NCBI RefSeq assembly: GCF_963976135.1
Contig: NZ_CAXBKN010000026.1
Location: 1-32,756 of the forward strand
DNA length: 32,756 bases
Source: Maricaulis sp963976135
GTDB lineage: Bacteria > Pseudomonadota > Alphaproteobacteria > Caulobacterales > Maricaulaceae
Reading direction: 5' to 3'
Position 1 is the stretch's first letter. The number at the start of each line of letters is the position of its first letter. Positions 13,908 through 22,120 of this stretch are shown piece after piece. A program made the translations under genes and the position numbers. The notes under the pieces are model-generated. The model was not told the origin of the DNA. It saw only the letters and a program-made list of their open reading frames with translations, and did no database searches.

Positions 13908-14951
13908 ATGGCCAAAAAGCAGGAAAAATTGGCAATTGTGCTGTTCAATCTCGGCGGTCCCGACGGACCCGAGGCGGTAAAGCCATTCCTGCGCAATCTG
14001 TTTCGCGATCCGGCAATTATCGGTGCGCCAGCGCCGCTTCGCCAGTTTCTCGCCTGGATGATCTCGACCCTGCGGGCCAAGTCGGCCCGCGCAAATTACG
14101 CGAAAATGGGTGGCGGATCGCCGCTCGTGCCGGAAACACTCAAGCAGATCGAGGCCCTGGCCCCCTTGTTGGCGGAACGTTTTCCGGATCGTGAGATCCG
14201 GATCTGGCCGGCCATGCGCTATTGGCACCCCTTGACCGAAGACGTGGCGCAGGAGGTGGCCAGCTGGCGGCCGGATGAAACGGTTTTGCTGCCGCTCTAC
14301 CCGCATTTTTCCACGACCACGACCGGGTCTTCGCTGGGCGCATGGCGAAAGGCGGGCGGACCCGAAACCCATACGGTTTGCTGTTATCCGATCGAAACCG
14401 GTTTCATTGAGGCCCATGCCCAACTGATCCACGCCAGCTGGGAGGCTGCCGGCCGGCCGGACAACACCCGCCTGCTGTTTTCCGCCCATGGTCTGCCGGA
14501 AAAAGTGATTGCGGCGGGCGACCCCTATCAATGGCAGATCGAGCAGACGGCCAGCGCTGTCGCGGCCTTGCTGCCTGAATTTGGCGACTGGCAGGTTTGC
14601 TATCAAAGCCGCGTCGGGCCGCTGAAATGGATCGGGCCATCGACCGATGATGCGGTTCGCCAGGCCGGGAATGATGGCAAGGCCATCCTGCTGACCCCGA
14701 TTGCCTTTGTGTCGGAGCATATCGAGACCCTGGTCGAACTGGACGAGGAGTATGCCGAGCTCGCGCAGGAAAGCGGCGTGACCAGCTATACAAGGGTTCC
14801 GGCGCTGGGGACGGCGCCAGAATTCATTGATGCGTTGGCGAATATCGTTGCGGGCGCCATGACAGCTCCAGCGCGGCTCGGGCCTCCGGGCGGCGAACGC
14901 CTCTGTCCGATCGCATGTCCTGCATGCCCGATGGCCCCGAAGGAAGCCTAG
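13908..14951 (+). CDS. hemH: Ferrochelatase
   Basis: HemH inserts ferrous iron into protoporphyrin IX (or coproporphyrin in other branches). The 347-residue product begins LAIVLFNLGGPD and has YPHFSTTTTGSS and the catalytic His in LLFSAHGLPEK. TPIAFVSEHIETLVELD, the second metal-site region, follows. The tail has three clustered cysteines (Cys333, Cys337, Cys340 in RLCPIACPACPM), which fits the [2Fe-2S] ferrochelatases known from Caulobacter. ATG at 13908 has GGAG 6 nt upstream and is preferred to ATG at 13896. It lies 26 bp after hemE. Confidence 0.95.
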   Translation: MAKKQEKLAIVLFNLGGPDGPEAVKPFLRNLFRDPAIIGAPAPLRQFLAWMISTLRAKSARANYAKMGGGSPLVPETLKQIEALAPLLAERFPDREIRIWPAMRYWHPLTEDVAQEVASWRPDETVLLPLYPHFSTTTTGSSLGAWRKAGGPETHTVCCYPIETGFIEAHAQLIHASWEAAGRPDNTRLLFSAHGLPEKVIAAGDPYQWQIEQTASAVAALLPEFGDWQVCYQSRVGPLKWIGPSTDDAVRQAGNDGKAILLTPIAFVSEHIETLVELDEEYAELAQESGVTSYTRVPALGTAPEFIDALANIVAGAMTAPARLGPPGGERLCPIACPACPMAPKEA

Positions 14952-14957
14952 TTCGTC

Positions 14958-15413
14958 ATGATCCTTGCTGCCTATGACTGGTTACGCGCCCTGCATATTC
15001 TCGCTGTGATCGCCTGGATGGCGGGCCTGCTCTATCTCCCGCGCCTGTTTGTCTATCATTGCGCCGCCATTCCCGATGGCGAGCTCGATACGACGCTCAG
15101 GCTCCAGGAAACCCGCCTGCTGAAAATCATCATGAATCCGGCGATGATTGCGGTCTGGATCTTTGGTGTCTTGCTGGTCTGGGCCAATGCGGAGCGCGCC
15201 GGCAGCTGGACGGTATTCCTCAGCCTGGCATGGATGGGAAAATTTGTGCTGGTCTCTGTCATGACAGGCCTGCACCACGTTCTCGCCCTGCGCTATAAGC
15301 GTTTTCAGAACGGCACAAATGAGTGGTCCGACCGCGCCTACCGAATTCTCAATGAAATGCCGTTTCTTGCGGCGATACTGATCGTGGTGATTGCCGTTGT
15401 GGCCTTGCGCTAG
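14958..15413 (+). CDS. hemJ: Protoporphyrinogen oxidase HemJ
   Basis: HemJ oxidises protoporphyrinogen IX to protoporphyrin IX in the inner membrane, the step just before ferrochelatase. The 151-residue product has four hydrophobic segments, the family opening LRALHILAVIAWMAGLLYLPRL (conserved His13), and WMGKFVLVSVMTGLHH with the conserved Lys. It starts 6 bp after hemH, with AAGGA upstream, so hemE, hemH and hemJ probably form one operon covering three late steps of heme synthesis. Confidence 0.93.
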   Translation: MILAAYDWLRALHILAVIAWMAGLLYLPRLFVYHCAAIPDGELDTTLRLQETRLLKIIMNPAMIAVWIFGVLLVWANAERAGSWTVFLSLAWMGKFVLVSVMTGLHHVLALRYKRFQNGTNEWSDRAYRILNEMPFLAAILIVVIAVVALR

Positions 15414-15441
15414 AGCGTTGGAAATCTGTATTTGAGGGTTC

Positions 15442-15486
15442 GGCTTGCCGGGTATGCTTGACGGTCGCGCTTCTGCGTGGCAAGCC
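15442..15486. repeat. Inverted repeat in the rho upstream region
   Basis: Arms ggcttgcc (15442-15449) and ggcaagcc (15479-15486) are exact reverse complements 29 bp apart. Related gcttgac/gtcaagc pieces lie between 15450 and 15535, so alternative hairpins can form. The site is about 100-140 bp upstream of the sigma-54-like element, the usual distance for an enhancer-binding protein. It could instead be a leader hairpin of a longer transcript. Confidence 0.35.
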
Positions 15487-15583
15487 TTGGACGACTCCTC
15501 ACGCGGGTCCTCTCCTTTTCGGTCAAGCCAGCGTAGATCCTGACGCGCTTGCCCAATCCTCACTCATCGGGCCCATCCTGTCT

Positions 15584-15598
15584 TGGCACCCGACTTGC
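15584..15598 (+). promoter_or_regulatory. Candidate sigma-54 (-24/-12) promoter of rho
   Basis: tggcac-ccgac-ttgc matches the RpoN consensus TGGCAC-N5-TTGC at every fixed position. GG (15585-15586) and GC (15597-15598) are separated by exactly 10 bp. A start site near 15610 would give a leader of about 49 nt to the rho ATG. An exact match inside a 245-bp intergenic region is unlikely by chance. Confidence 0.5.
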
Positions 15599-15658
15599 TA
15601 GTACCAGCCAGTTCCCGTCCGGGGATTGGATCCCCCTGCCTGAAAAAACAGATTGATC

Positions 15659-16963
15659 ATGACCGACCAAACAACCACGCCGGCATTGCTTGAAGGTTTG
15701 CAGCGCATGACGCTGCAGGATTTGAAGCTGAAAAAACCGACCGAATTGCTCGAATTCGCGGAAGCGCTTGAAATCGAGAACGCATCCTCGCTGCGCAAAC
15801 AGGCGATGATGTTTGCCATCCTGAAGGCCTTCGCCGAACGCGGCGTCGAGATCCATGGGGGCGGGGTGCTGGAAGTGCTGCAGGATGGTTTCGGCTTCCT
15901 GCGCTCACCAGAGGCCAATTACCTTGCCGGACCGGATGATATCTATGTCTCGCCGACCCAGATCAGGAAATTCGGTCTGCGCACGGGCGATACGGTTGAA
16001 GGCGAAATTCGCAGCCCACGCGATGGGGAACGCTATTTTGCGCTGCTGAAGATCAGCACAATCAATTTCCAGGACCCTGAAAGCGCCCGTCACAAGGTTC
16101 ATTTCGACAATTTGACGCCGCTTTATCCCGAATCCCGCTTCGTCATCGAGCTGGCTGATCCGACGGTGAAGGATCGTTCGGGCCGGGTGATCGATATCGT
16201 GGCGCCGCTCGGCAAGGGCCAGCGCGGCCTGATTGTCGCGCCGCCGCGGACCGGCAAGACCGTCCTGCTTCAGAATATCGCCAATGCGATCGAGACCAAT
16301 CATCCTGATTGTTATCTCATGGTCCTGCTCATCGATGAGCGGCCGGAAGAAGTCACCGACATGCAGCGGACCGTGAAGGGTGAGGTCATTTCCTCGACTT
16401 TCGACGAACCGGCAACGCGCCACGTCCAGGTCGCCGAAATGGTGATCGAGAAAGCCAAGCGCCTGGTCGAGCACGGCCGTGACGTCGTCATCCTGCTCGA
16501 TTCCATCACCCGCCTTGGCCGCGCCTACAACACCGTCGTTCCGAGCTCTGGCAAGGTGCTGACGGGGGGTGTGGACGCCAATGCGCTGCAACGTCCGAAG
16601 CGTTTCTTCGGTGCGGCCCGCAATATCGAGCATGGCGGCTCGCTGACGATCATTGCCACGGCGCTGATCGATACCGGCAGCCGGATGGACGAGGTGATCT
16701 TCGAAGAGTTCAAGGGTACGGGCAATTCGGAAATCGTGCTCGACCGCAAGGTGGCCGACAAACGCGTCTTCCCGGCGATCGACATTCTCAAATCCGGGAC
16801 CCGGAAAGAGGAACTTCTGGTCGATAAATCGCAATTGCAGAAAATGTATGTCCTGCGCCGTATCCTCAACCCGATGGGTGCCCAGGATGCGATTGAATTC
16901 CTGCTCGAGAAACTGCGTCAGACCAAAACCAATGACGAGTTCTTCGATTCCATGAATACCTGA
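15659..16963 (+). CDS. rho: Transcription termination factor Rho
   Basis: Rho is the hexameric RNA helicase that ends transcription. The 434-residue product has the N-terminal Rho_N helices (LKLKKPTELLEFAEALEIE, 22-40), a cold-shock-like RNA-binding domain from about 68 to 135 (GVLEVLQDGFGFLRS), the P-loop APPRTGKT (about 195-202), LLIDERPEEV, and VVILLDSITRLGRAYN as Walker B. Full length, no insertions. ATG at 15659 fits the family start. The 245-bp leader carries an inverted repeat and a sigma-54-like element, and a strong terminator follows, so rho is probably its own unit. Confidence 0.97.
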   Translation: MTDQTTTPALLEGLQRMTLQDLKLKKPTELLEFAEALEIENASSLRKQAMMFAILKAFAERGVEIHGGGVLEVLQDGFGFLRSPEANYLAGPDDIYVSPTQIRKFGLRTGDTVEGEIRSPRDGERYFALLKISTINFQDPESARHKVHFDNLTPLYPESRFVIELADPTVKDRSGRVIDIVAPLGKGQRGLIVAPPRTGKTVLLQNIANAIETNHPDCYLMVLLIDERPEEVTDMQRTVKGEVISSTFDEPATRHVQVAEMVIEKAKRLVEHGRDVVILLDSITRLGRAYNTVVPSSGKVLTGGVDANALQRPKRFFGAARNIEHGGSLTIIATALIDTGSRMDEVIFEEFKGTGNSEIVLDRKVADKRVFPAIDILKSGTRKEELLVDKSQLQKMYVLRRILNPMGAQDAIEFLLEKLRQTKTNDEFFDSMNT

Positions 16964-16980
16964 TCCTGTCATCAGCTGAC

Positions 16981-17019
16981 AAAAAGCCCGCCAGAGTATT
17001 GTTCTGGCGGGCTTTTTTG
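16981..17019 (+). terminator. Intrinsic terminator of rho
   Basis: An 11-bp perfect stem, agcccgccaga (16985-16995) with tctggcgggct (17003-17013), has a 7-nt loop and a following T-run. Five A before the stem make it potentially bidirectional. It lies about 18 bp after the rho stop codon. Confidence 0.9.
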
Positions 17020-17165
17020 TGTCGGCTGCCGGGCTTTCCAGGCCATTGGCGGCGCGGGCGATGACGTTGTTTCGGATCACGGATCGCAGGGATGCGAAAC
17101 TTGGGGCTATGCCCGGCGGCTGATTGGCGCTTGGATCAGGACTGAGTTTTCTGGAGGATAATCCT

Positions 17166-17798
17166 GTGCCGCGCCAACCCGATCTGACGCTTTTTCATGC
17201 CCCGCAAACCCGTTCCATCCGCGTGCGCTGGCTGCTGGAAGAGATGCAGCTGCCCTATCATTTGCATACGGTGCAATTCGCGACACGTCCCGCCGGGGAT
17301 GAGAACTATGCGCTGATCCATCCCCTGCGGAAAATTCCGGCCTTGCAGGATGGCGAGGAGATCGTGCTCGATTCCATTGCCATCATGCAATACCTGCTGG
17401 GGCGCTATGGCCCGAGCCGGCTCGAGATTGCGCCAGATGAATCAGACTTTGGCCGCTATCTGCACTGGCTCAATTTTGGCGAGAGCGGGATGACGATGGC
17501 AGTCTCGCTCCTGCTGGCGCATACCCAACTCCTGCCTGAAGAGAAGCGGGACCCGAATTTGGCCGCCTGGGCCAGGTATGAAACGGGGAAACTGCTTGGC
17601 TTTGCCTCGGAACACGGCATTGCGGACCGGGAATTCATCGCCGGTGACCGTTTCACGGCTGCTGATATCTCGATGATATATATGTTTTATCTGCTCAAAC
17701 TGATCCGGCAGTTCGGTGATGCGCCGGAGAATTTGAAAGCCTATTTCGATCGGATGACGGCGCGCGAAAGCTGGGCCGTCGCCAGTTCAAGGGACTAG
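17166..17798 (+). CDS. Glutathione S-transferase family protein
   Basis: This is a 210-residue protein with an N-terminal thioredoxin-like domain (LTLFHAPQTRSIRVRWLLEE, about 6-25). The cis-Pro loop is HPLRKIPALQDGEE, followed by the gamma-glutamyl-binding DSIAIMQYL. An all-helical C-terminal domain contains FIAGDRFTAADISMIYMFYLL. Substrate unknown. GTG at 17166 is preferred because GGAGG lies 8 nt upstream; the longer frame upstream of it does not look family-like. It follows the rho terminator and is convergent with the hydrolase gene. Confidence 0.9.
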   Translation: MPRQPDLTLFHAPQTRSIRVRWLLEEMQLPYHLHTVQFATRPAGDENYALIHPLRKIPALQDGEEIVLDSIAIMQYLLGRYGPSRLEIAPDESDFGRYLHWLNFGESGMTMAVSLLLAHTQLLPEEKRDPNLAAWARYETGKLLGFASEHGIADREFIAGDRFTAADISMIYMFYLLKLIRQFGDAPENLKAYFDRMTARESWAVASSRD

Positions 17799-17824
17799 CG
17801 CTCCCGCAATCCGGGCCGGGATAT

Positions 17825-18523
17825 TCAGTCCAGATGACGGTGGAGAAAGTCGAGCGTGCGCTGATTGGCGAGGTTCGCGCTGTCGGCCGCGTAATGAAGT
17901 CCGTCCGGACGTGCGAAGGCGTGTTCCTTGCCGGGATAGTCATGCAGGGTGACAAGCGGATTGGAGCCGAGCCCGTCATGCAGCCGGGCCTGTGCCGCCG
18001 CCGGGACAAATTGGTCGGCACCGGCGATGTGAAGCATGAGCGGCGCGCTGATACCGGCCGCCTCGGCGAGCCTGTCCTCAATGCTCACACCGTAATAGCC
18101 AACGCTGGCATCGCTATCGGTGTGGCAGGCGGTCCGGTAGGCCAGCAAACCGCCCAGACAATAACCGATGGCGCCGGCCTTGCCGCTGCAGGCGTCGAGC
18201 GCACGCAATGCCGAGAGGCTGGTGCGGATGTCCTGCAAGCCGGTGTCCTGGTTGAACAGACCGAAGAGTTCGAAGGCGCGATTGAGTTCGGCCTCGGTTT
18301 TGTCGGTGATCTGAATTCCGGGCTCAATTCTCCAGAACAGGTCCGGGCAGAGGGCTGTGAAGCCTTCGCCGGCGAGCCAGTCCGTGATGGCGCGCATCGA
18401 GGCGTTGACGCCGAAAATTTCCTGCAGGACGAGAACGCCGGGGCCGCTTCCCGAAGCCGGCAGGGCGAGGTAGGCCGAGAAATTGCCGTCGTCAGATTCG
18501 ATTTCTATGTCCTGGCCACTCAT
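17825..18523 (-). CDS. Dienelactone hydrolase family protein
   Basis: This is a 232-residue alpha/beta hydrolase with the dienelactone hydrolase triad. The nucleophile Cys lies in GAIGYCLGG, the Asp in HIAGADQFVP and the His in PGKEHAFARPDG. LVLQEIFGVN near the N terminus is also typical. The family hydrolyses lactones and esters; the substrate here is not evident. ATG at 18523 has GGAGG 6 nt upstream. It is divergent from the DUF6489 gene, 53 bp apart. Confidence 0.92.
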   Translation of the reverse strand: MSGQDIEIESDDGNFSAYLALPASGSGPGVLVLQEIFGVNASMRAITDWLAGEGFTALCPDLFWRIEPGIQITDKTEAELNRAFELFGLFNQDTGLQDIRTSLSALRALDACSGKAGAIGYCLGGLLAYRTACHTDSDASVGYYGVSIEDRLAEAAGISAPLMLHIAGADQFVPAAAQARLHDGLGSNPLVTLHDYPGKEHAFARPDGLHYAADSANLANQRTLDFLHRHLD

Positions 18524-18576
18524 GGTGCGCCTCCATTTCATGCGATAAGCTCAATAGAACACTTCGGGAGATCATG

Positions 18577-18825
18577 ATGAAGGTCAATGTTGAAATCGAT
18601 TGCACGCCGGCCGAGGCGCGGGCGTTTCTCGGCTTGCCGGATGTGACGGCACTCAATGAACGTTTTTCCGCTGAGATGATCCGCCGGATGGACGAGAATA
18701 TGAGTTCGCTGGAGCCCGACGCCCTGATGCGGCAATGGACGGCCTATGGCGGGCAAATGAGCGATACCTTCATGAATCTGATGCGCCAGGCGGCTGTGAC
18801 GCCAGCCGCAGGGAACAAGAAATAG
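18577..18825 (+). CDS. Small DUF6489-like protein
   Basis: This is an 82-residue protein, MKVNVEIDCTPAEARAFLGL at the N terminus and amphipathic helices with Met-rich stretches after it. Similar small proteins sit just before mnmE in Caulobacter relatives and are named DUF6489 (recalled, not checked). Function unknown. ATG at 18577 has GGGAG 6 nt upstream; the adjacent ATG at 18574 is too close. mnmE starts 4 bp after its stop codon, so they are co-transcribed. Confidence 0.75.
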   Translation: MKVNVEIDCTPAEARAFLGLPDVTALNERFSAEMIRRMDENMSSLEPDALMRQWTAYGGQMSDTFMNLMRQAAVTPAAGNKK

Positions 18826-18829
18826 ACAC

Positions 18830-20146
18830 GTGAAAACAACGATATATGCTCTCTCAACCCCGCCGGGACGCTCCGGGATAGCCGTTGTACGGCTTTCGGG
18901 GCCCCGATCCGGGGATATTCTGACCCAACTGGTGCGCGCAGCGCTTCCGGCACCGCGCCAGGCGAGCCTGCGTCATTTGCGGGCGGCCGATGGGGAGGTG
19001 TTTGACCAGGCGCTGGTGCTCTGGTTTCCGTCTCCGGCCAGTTTTACCGGCGAGGATTGTGTCGAGCTCCACCTGCATGGCGGCGCCGCGGTCATCGATG
19101 GCGCCATCTCGGCGATCGAGGCCGCCGGGGGAATATTGGCCCAGGCGGGCGAATTTACCCGCCGCGCCTTCGAGAATGACAAGCTGGATCTGACGGAGGC
19201 CGAAGGCCTTGCAGACTTGATCGAAGCCGAGACCGAAGGCCAGCGCAAACAGGCGCTGGCGCAGATGTCGGGTTCATTGAAACTGCTCTATGAGGGCTGG
19301 CGCGAGGCGTTGATCGCTGTGCTGGCCTCGATTGAGGGCGAGATTGACTTCCCCGATGAAGCTGACGTGCCCGATGCGCTGTCGCATCGCGCCTATGAGC
19401 CGGTTTCGGCCCTGCTCAACTCGATCGAGGAGCATCTGGCGGACGGACGCCGCGGGGAGCGCGTCCGCAACGGTTTTTCGATTGCCTTGATTGGCGCGCC
19501 CAATGCCGGCAAGTCGAGCCTGCTCAACCGGCTGGCTGGTCGGGAGGCGGCAATTGTGACCGATATTCCCGGCACGACCCGCGATATCGTTGAAGTGCGG
19601 CTGACCATGGCGGGGTTTCCCGTCGTGATCAGCGATACGGCCGGTCTTCGTGAGGCGGTGGATGCCATTGAGGCGGAAGGCGTGCGCCGGGCGCTGGACC
19701 GGGCCGAACATGCTGATCTGAGGATAGGTGTGGCCGATGCGCGGTCGGAGGCTGAATTGCTGGACCTGAAGGGCCGCTTGCTCGATGGCGATCTTCTGGT
19801 CCTGAACAAGCGGGATCTGGTGCCGGATCAGGAGGGTGGAGCCGGGTTTCGGGTCAGCGCCAATACCGGTGCCGGGATCGATGCCCTGGAAGCCCGTATC
19901 GAGGCCATTGTCCGCGAGCGCCTGGGCGCGCGCGAACTGCCGGCCCTGAGCCGGGCGCGGCATCGCCGGGCGGTCGAGGCGGCCCAGAGCGCGCTGGTCC
20001 GGTGCCGCGAGCGTCTGGCAGATGCGCCGGAACTGGCCGGCGAAGATGCCCGGCTTGCGGTTCGGGCGCTGGAATCGCTGACGGGCCGCGTCGATGTCGA
20101 GGATATTCTGGATCGGGTCTTCAGCCAGTTTTGTATCGGCAAATAG
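18830..20146 (+). CDS. mnmE: tRNA uridine-5-carboxymethylaminomethyl modification GTPase MnmE
   Basis: MnmE works with MnmG to modify uridine 34 of certain tRNAs, using methylene-tetrahydrofolate and GTP. The 438-residue product has an N-terminal folate-binding domain (IYALSTPPGRSGIAVVRLSG) and a central helical domain. The inserted G domain shows GAPNAGKSS (about 222-230), DTAGLREA and LNKRDLV. The C-terminal FCIGK carries the Cys needed for activity. The start is GTG at 18830. Confidence 0.96.
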   Translation: MKTTIYALSTPPGRSGIAVVRLSGPRSGDILTQLVRAALPAPRQASLRHLRAADGEVFDQALVLWFPSPASFTGEDCVELHLHGGAAVIDGAISAIEAAGGILAQAGEFTRRAFENDKLDLTEAEGLADLIEAETEGQRKQALAQMSGSLKLLYEGWREALIAVLASIEGEIDFPDEADVPDALSHRAYEPVSALLNSIEEHLADGRRGERVRNGFSIALIGAPNAGKSSLLNRLAGREAAIVTDIPGTTRDIVEVRLTMAGFPVVISDTAGLREAVDAIEAEGVRRALDRAEHADLRIGVADARSEAELLDLKGRLLDGDLLVLNKRDLVPDQEGGAGFRVSANTGAGIDALEARIEAIVRERLGARELPALSRARHRRAVEAAQSALVRCRERLADAPELAGEDARLAVRALESLTGRVDVEDILDRVFSQFCIGK

Positions 20147-20159
20147 GGTCCATCGGGCC

Positions 20160-20175
20160 TGTTTCACGTGAAACA
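20160..20175. other. parS site 1
   Basis: tgtttcacgtgaaaca is an exact match to the bacterial parS palindrome bound by ParB. It lies in the 114-bp gap between mnmE and mnmG, about 7.5 kb from the putative origin. Confidence 0.93.
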
Positions 20176-20260
20176 CTGGAGGCTGTGGCTCGACTCCGGG
20201 CGCCGTCAGCCTTATGTAGCCGGCTTCGCCGCAGACTGAACGGCGACTGGAAGAGTGATC

Positions 20261-22120
20261 ATGAAATCCTGGGACGTCATTATTATCGGCGGCGGACATG
20301 CCGGTTGCGAAGCGGCCTCAGCCTCCGCGCGTCTTGGCGCGCGTACGCTCTTGCTGACACACAAGCTCGAGACCATCGGTGAAATGTCCTGCAATCCGGC
20401 GATTGGCGGTTTGGGCAAGGGTCATCTGGTTCGGGAAATCGATGCGCTTGATGGCGTGATGGGTCTGGTCGCTGACGCGTCGGGGATCCAGTTCAGGCTG
20501 CTCAACCGCTCCAAGGGGCCCGCCGTGCGTGGGCCACGCACCCAGTCCGACCGCAAACTCTATCGCCAGGCCATGCAGGCGGTCCTCCATCAGACGCCCA
20601 ATCTGGAAATCCGCGCAGCGCCTGTCGAGGACCTGATCCTGGAAGATGGCCGCTGCGTCGGTGTGATCGATGCGGATGGGCAGAGCTACAGGGCCGGGAG
20701 TGTCGTCCTGACGACCGGCACTTTCCTGCGCGGCATGATCCATCGTGGTCTGGAGCGCATTCCTGCCGGCCGTGTCGATGAGAAACCCTCAATCGGTCTG
20801 GCGGACACGCTCTATGGCCTTGGATTGCGTATGGGACGCCTGAAGACCGGCACGCCGGCGCGCCTGCGCAAATCCTCCATTGCCTGGGATGATCTTGATC
20901 AGCAGGCGGCGGATGAGCTTCCGGTCCCGTTTTCCTTCATGACCGATCGCATCACGGTGCCGCAGATCAGTTGCGCCATCACCCATACGACCGAGGCGAC
21001 CCACCGTGTGATCGCCGATAATCTCCAGCATTCGGCCGTCTATAGTGGTTCTATTGCCGGACGTGGGCCACGCTATTGCCCCTCGATCGAGGATAAGGTC
21101 GTGCGCTTCGCCGACCGGTCCGAGCACCAGATCTTCCTCGAGCCCGAAGGCCTCGACGACGACACCGTCTATCCAAACGGTATTTCGACCTCGATGCCGG
21201 ATACGGTTCAGGACGCATTTCTGCGCACCATTCCGGGCCTCGAACAGGTCGAGGTCAAGCGCTATGGCTATGCGATCGAATATGATTATGTCGATCCGCG
21301 CGAACTTGATGCCACGCTCCAGGTCCGCGCCGTTGAGGGTCTCTGGCTGGCCGGACAGATCAATGGCACAACCGGCTATGAAGAGGCGGCCGCCCAGGGC
21401 CTCGTTGCGGGCTTCAATGCGGCCCTTTCAGCGGCGGGCAGCGCACCCTTCATTCTCAGCCGTTCCGAGGCCTATATCGGCGTCATGATTGATGATCTGG
21501 TGACACGCGGTGTCAGTGAGCCCTATCGGATGTTCACCTCGCGCGCCGAATATCGTTTGATCCTGCGCGCCGACAATGCGGACCAGCGTCTCACACCGAA
21601 AGCGATCGATCTCGGCGCTGTATCATCGGCGCGGCGCGAGATGTTCCACGTGAAACAGGAAAAACTGGCGCGCGCCCGCCAACGTGTGTCCGAGCTCGAT
21701 ATCACTCCGCCCGAGGCCCAGCGCCATGGCCTCACGGTCAATTCCGATGGCCGCCGCCGCAGCGCCGCCGACTTGCTGGCCTATCCGGGAATAGCCTGGA
21801 CCGATGTCCGCGCCATATGGCCGGAATTGTCCGAGTTTGATGGCCAGGTGGCGGAGCAGATGGAAATCGATGCCGTCTATGCCGGCTATCTGGATCGCCA
21901 GCAGGCCGACATTCTCGCCTTCCGGCGTGACGAGGCTGTGAAGATCCCGGCCGATCTGGATTATGCCAGTGTCGGCGGCCTGTCGAATGAAGCGCGCGAG
22001 CGATTGATCGCGTCCAGGCCGGACACATTGGGTCAGGCCGCGCGCCTTGAGGGCGTGACGCCAGGGGCTCTGACGGCTGTGCTGGCATATGTGAAACGCC
22101 AGAAGAGAGAGGCAAGCTGA
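20261..22120 (+). CDS. mnmG: tRNA uridine modification FAD enzyme MnmG
   Basis: MnmG (GidA) is the FAD partner of MnmE. The 619-residue product starts WDVIIIGGGHAGCEAA (GxGxxG at 10-15) and has CNPAIGGLGKGHLVREIDAL, KTGTPARL and DYVDPRELDATLQ. The C-terminal domain shows GVTPGALTAVLAYVKR. Length is normal. ATG at 20261 fits the family start better than GTG at 20255. Codons at 21641-21658 (MFHVKQ) coincide with parS site 2. The rsmG start codon follows the stop codon directly. Confidence 0.97.
   Translation: MKSWDVIIIGGGHAGCEAASASARLGARTLLLTHKLETIGEMSCNPAIGGLGKGHLVREIDALDGVMGLVADASGIQFRLLNRSKGPAVRGPRTQSDRKLYRQAMQAVLHQTPNLEIRAAPVEDLILEDGRCVGVIDADGQSYRAGSVVLTTGTFLRGMIHRGLERIPAGRVDEKPSIGLADTLYGLGLRMGRLKTGTPARLRKSSIAWDDLDQQAADELPVPFSFMTDRITVPQISCAITHTTEATHRVIADNLQHSAVYSGSIAGRGPRYCPSIEDKVVRFADRSEHQIFLEPEGLDDDTVYPNGISTSMPDTVQDAFLRTIPGLEQVEVKRYGYAIEYDYVDPRELDATLQVRAVEGLWLAGQINGTTGYEEAAAQGLVAGFNAALSAAGSAPFILSRSEAYIGVMIDDLVTRGVSEPYRMFTSRAEYRLILRADNADQRLTPKAIDLGAVSSARREMFHVKQEKLARARQRVSELDITPPEAQRHGLTVNSDGRRRSAADLLAYPGIAWTDVRAIWPELSEFDGQVAEQMEIDAVYAGYLDRQQADILAFRRDEAVKIPADLDYASVGGLSNEARERLIASRPDTLGQAARLEGVTPGALTAVLAYVKRQKREAS
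21642..21657. other. parS site 2, inside mnmG
   Basis: tgttccacgtgaaaca matches the parS consensus, with C at the tolerated fifth position. In the mnmG frame it encodes part of MFHVKQE. Confidence 0.9.

Noticed and set aside
15905..17080. 391-residue minus-strand frame opposite rho
   Set aside because: It runs through the rho coding region and its terminator; the composition (His, Asp, Arg) is typical of antisense translation of GC-rich genes.
18828..18841. cacgtgaaaaca resembling parS at the mnmE start
   Set aside because: Only the right half is similar and it contains an extra A; the left half does not match.
19274..20299. 341-residue minus-strand frame opposite mnmE
   Set aside because: An antisense shadow; the segment FHVKQ in it is just the parS palindrome read on the other strand.
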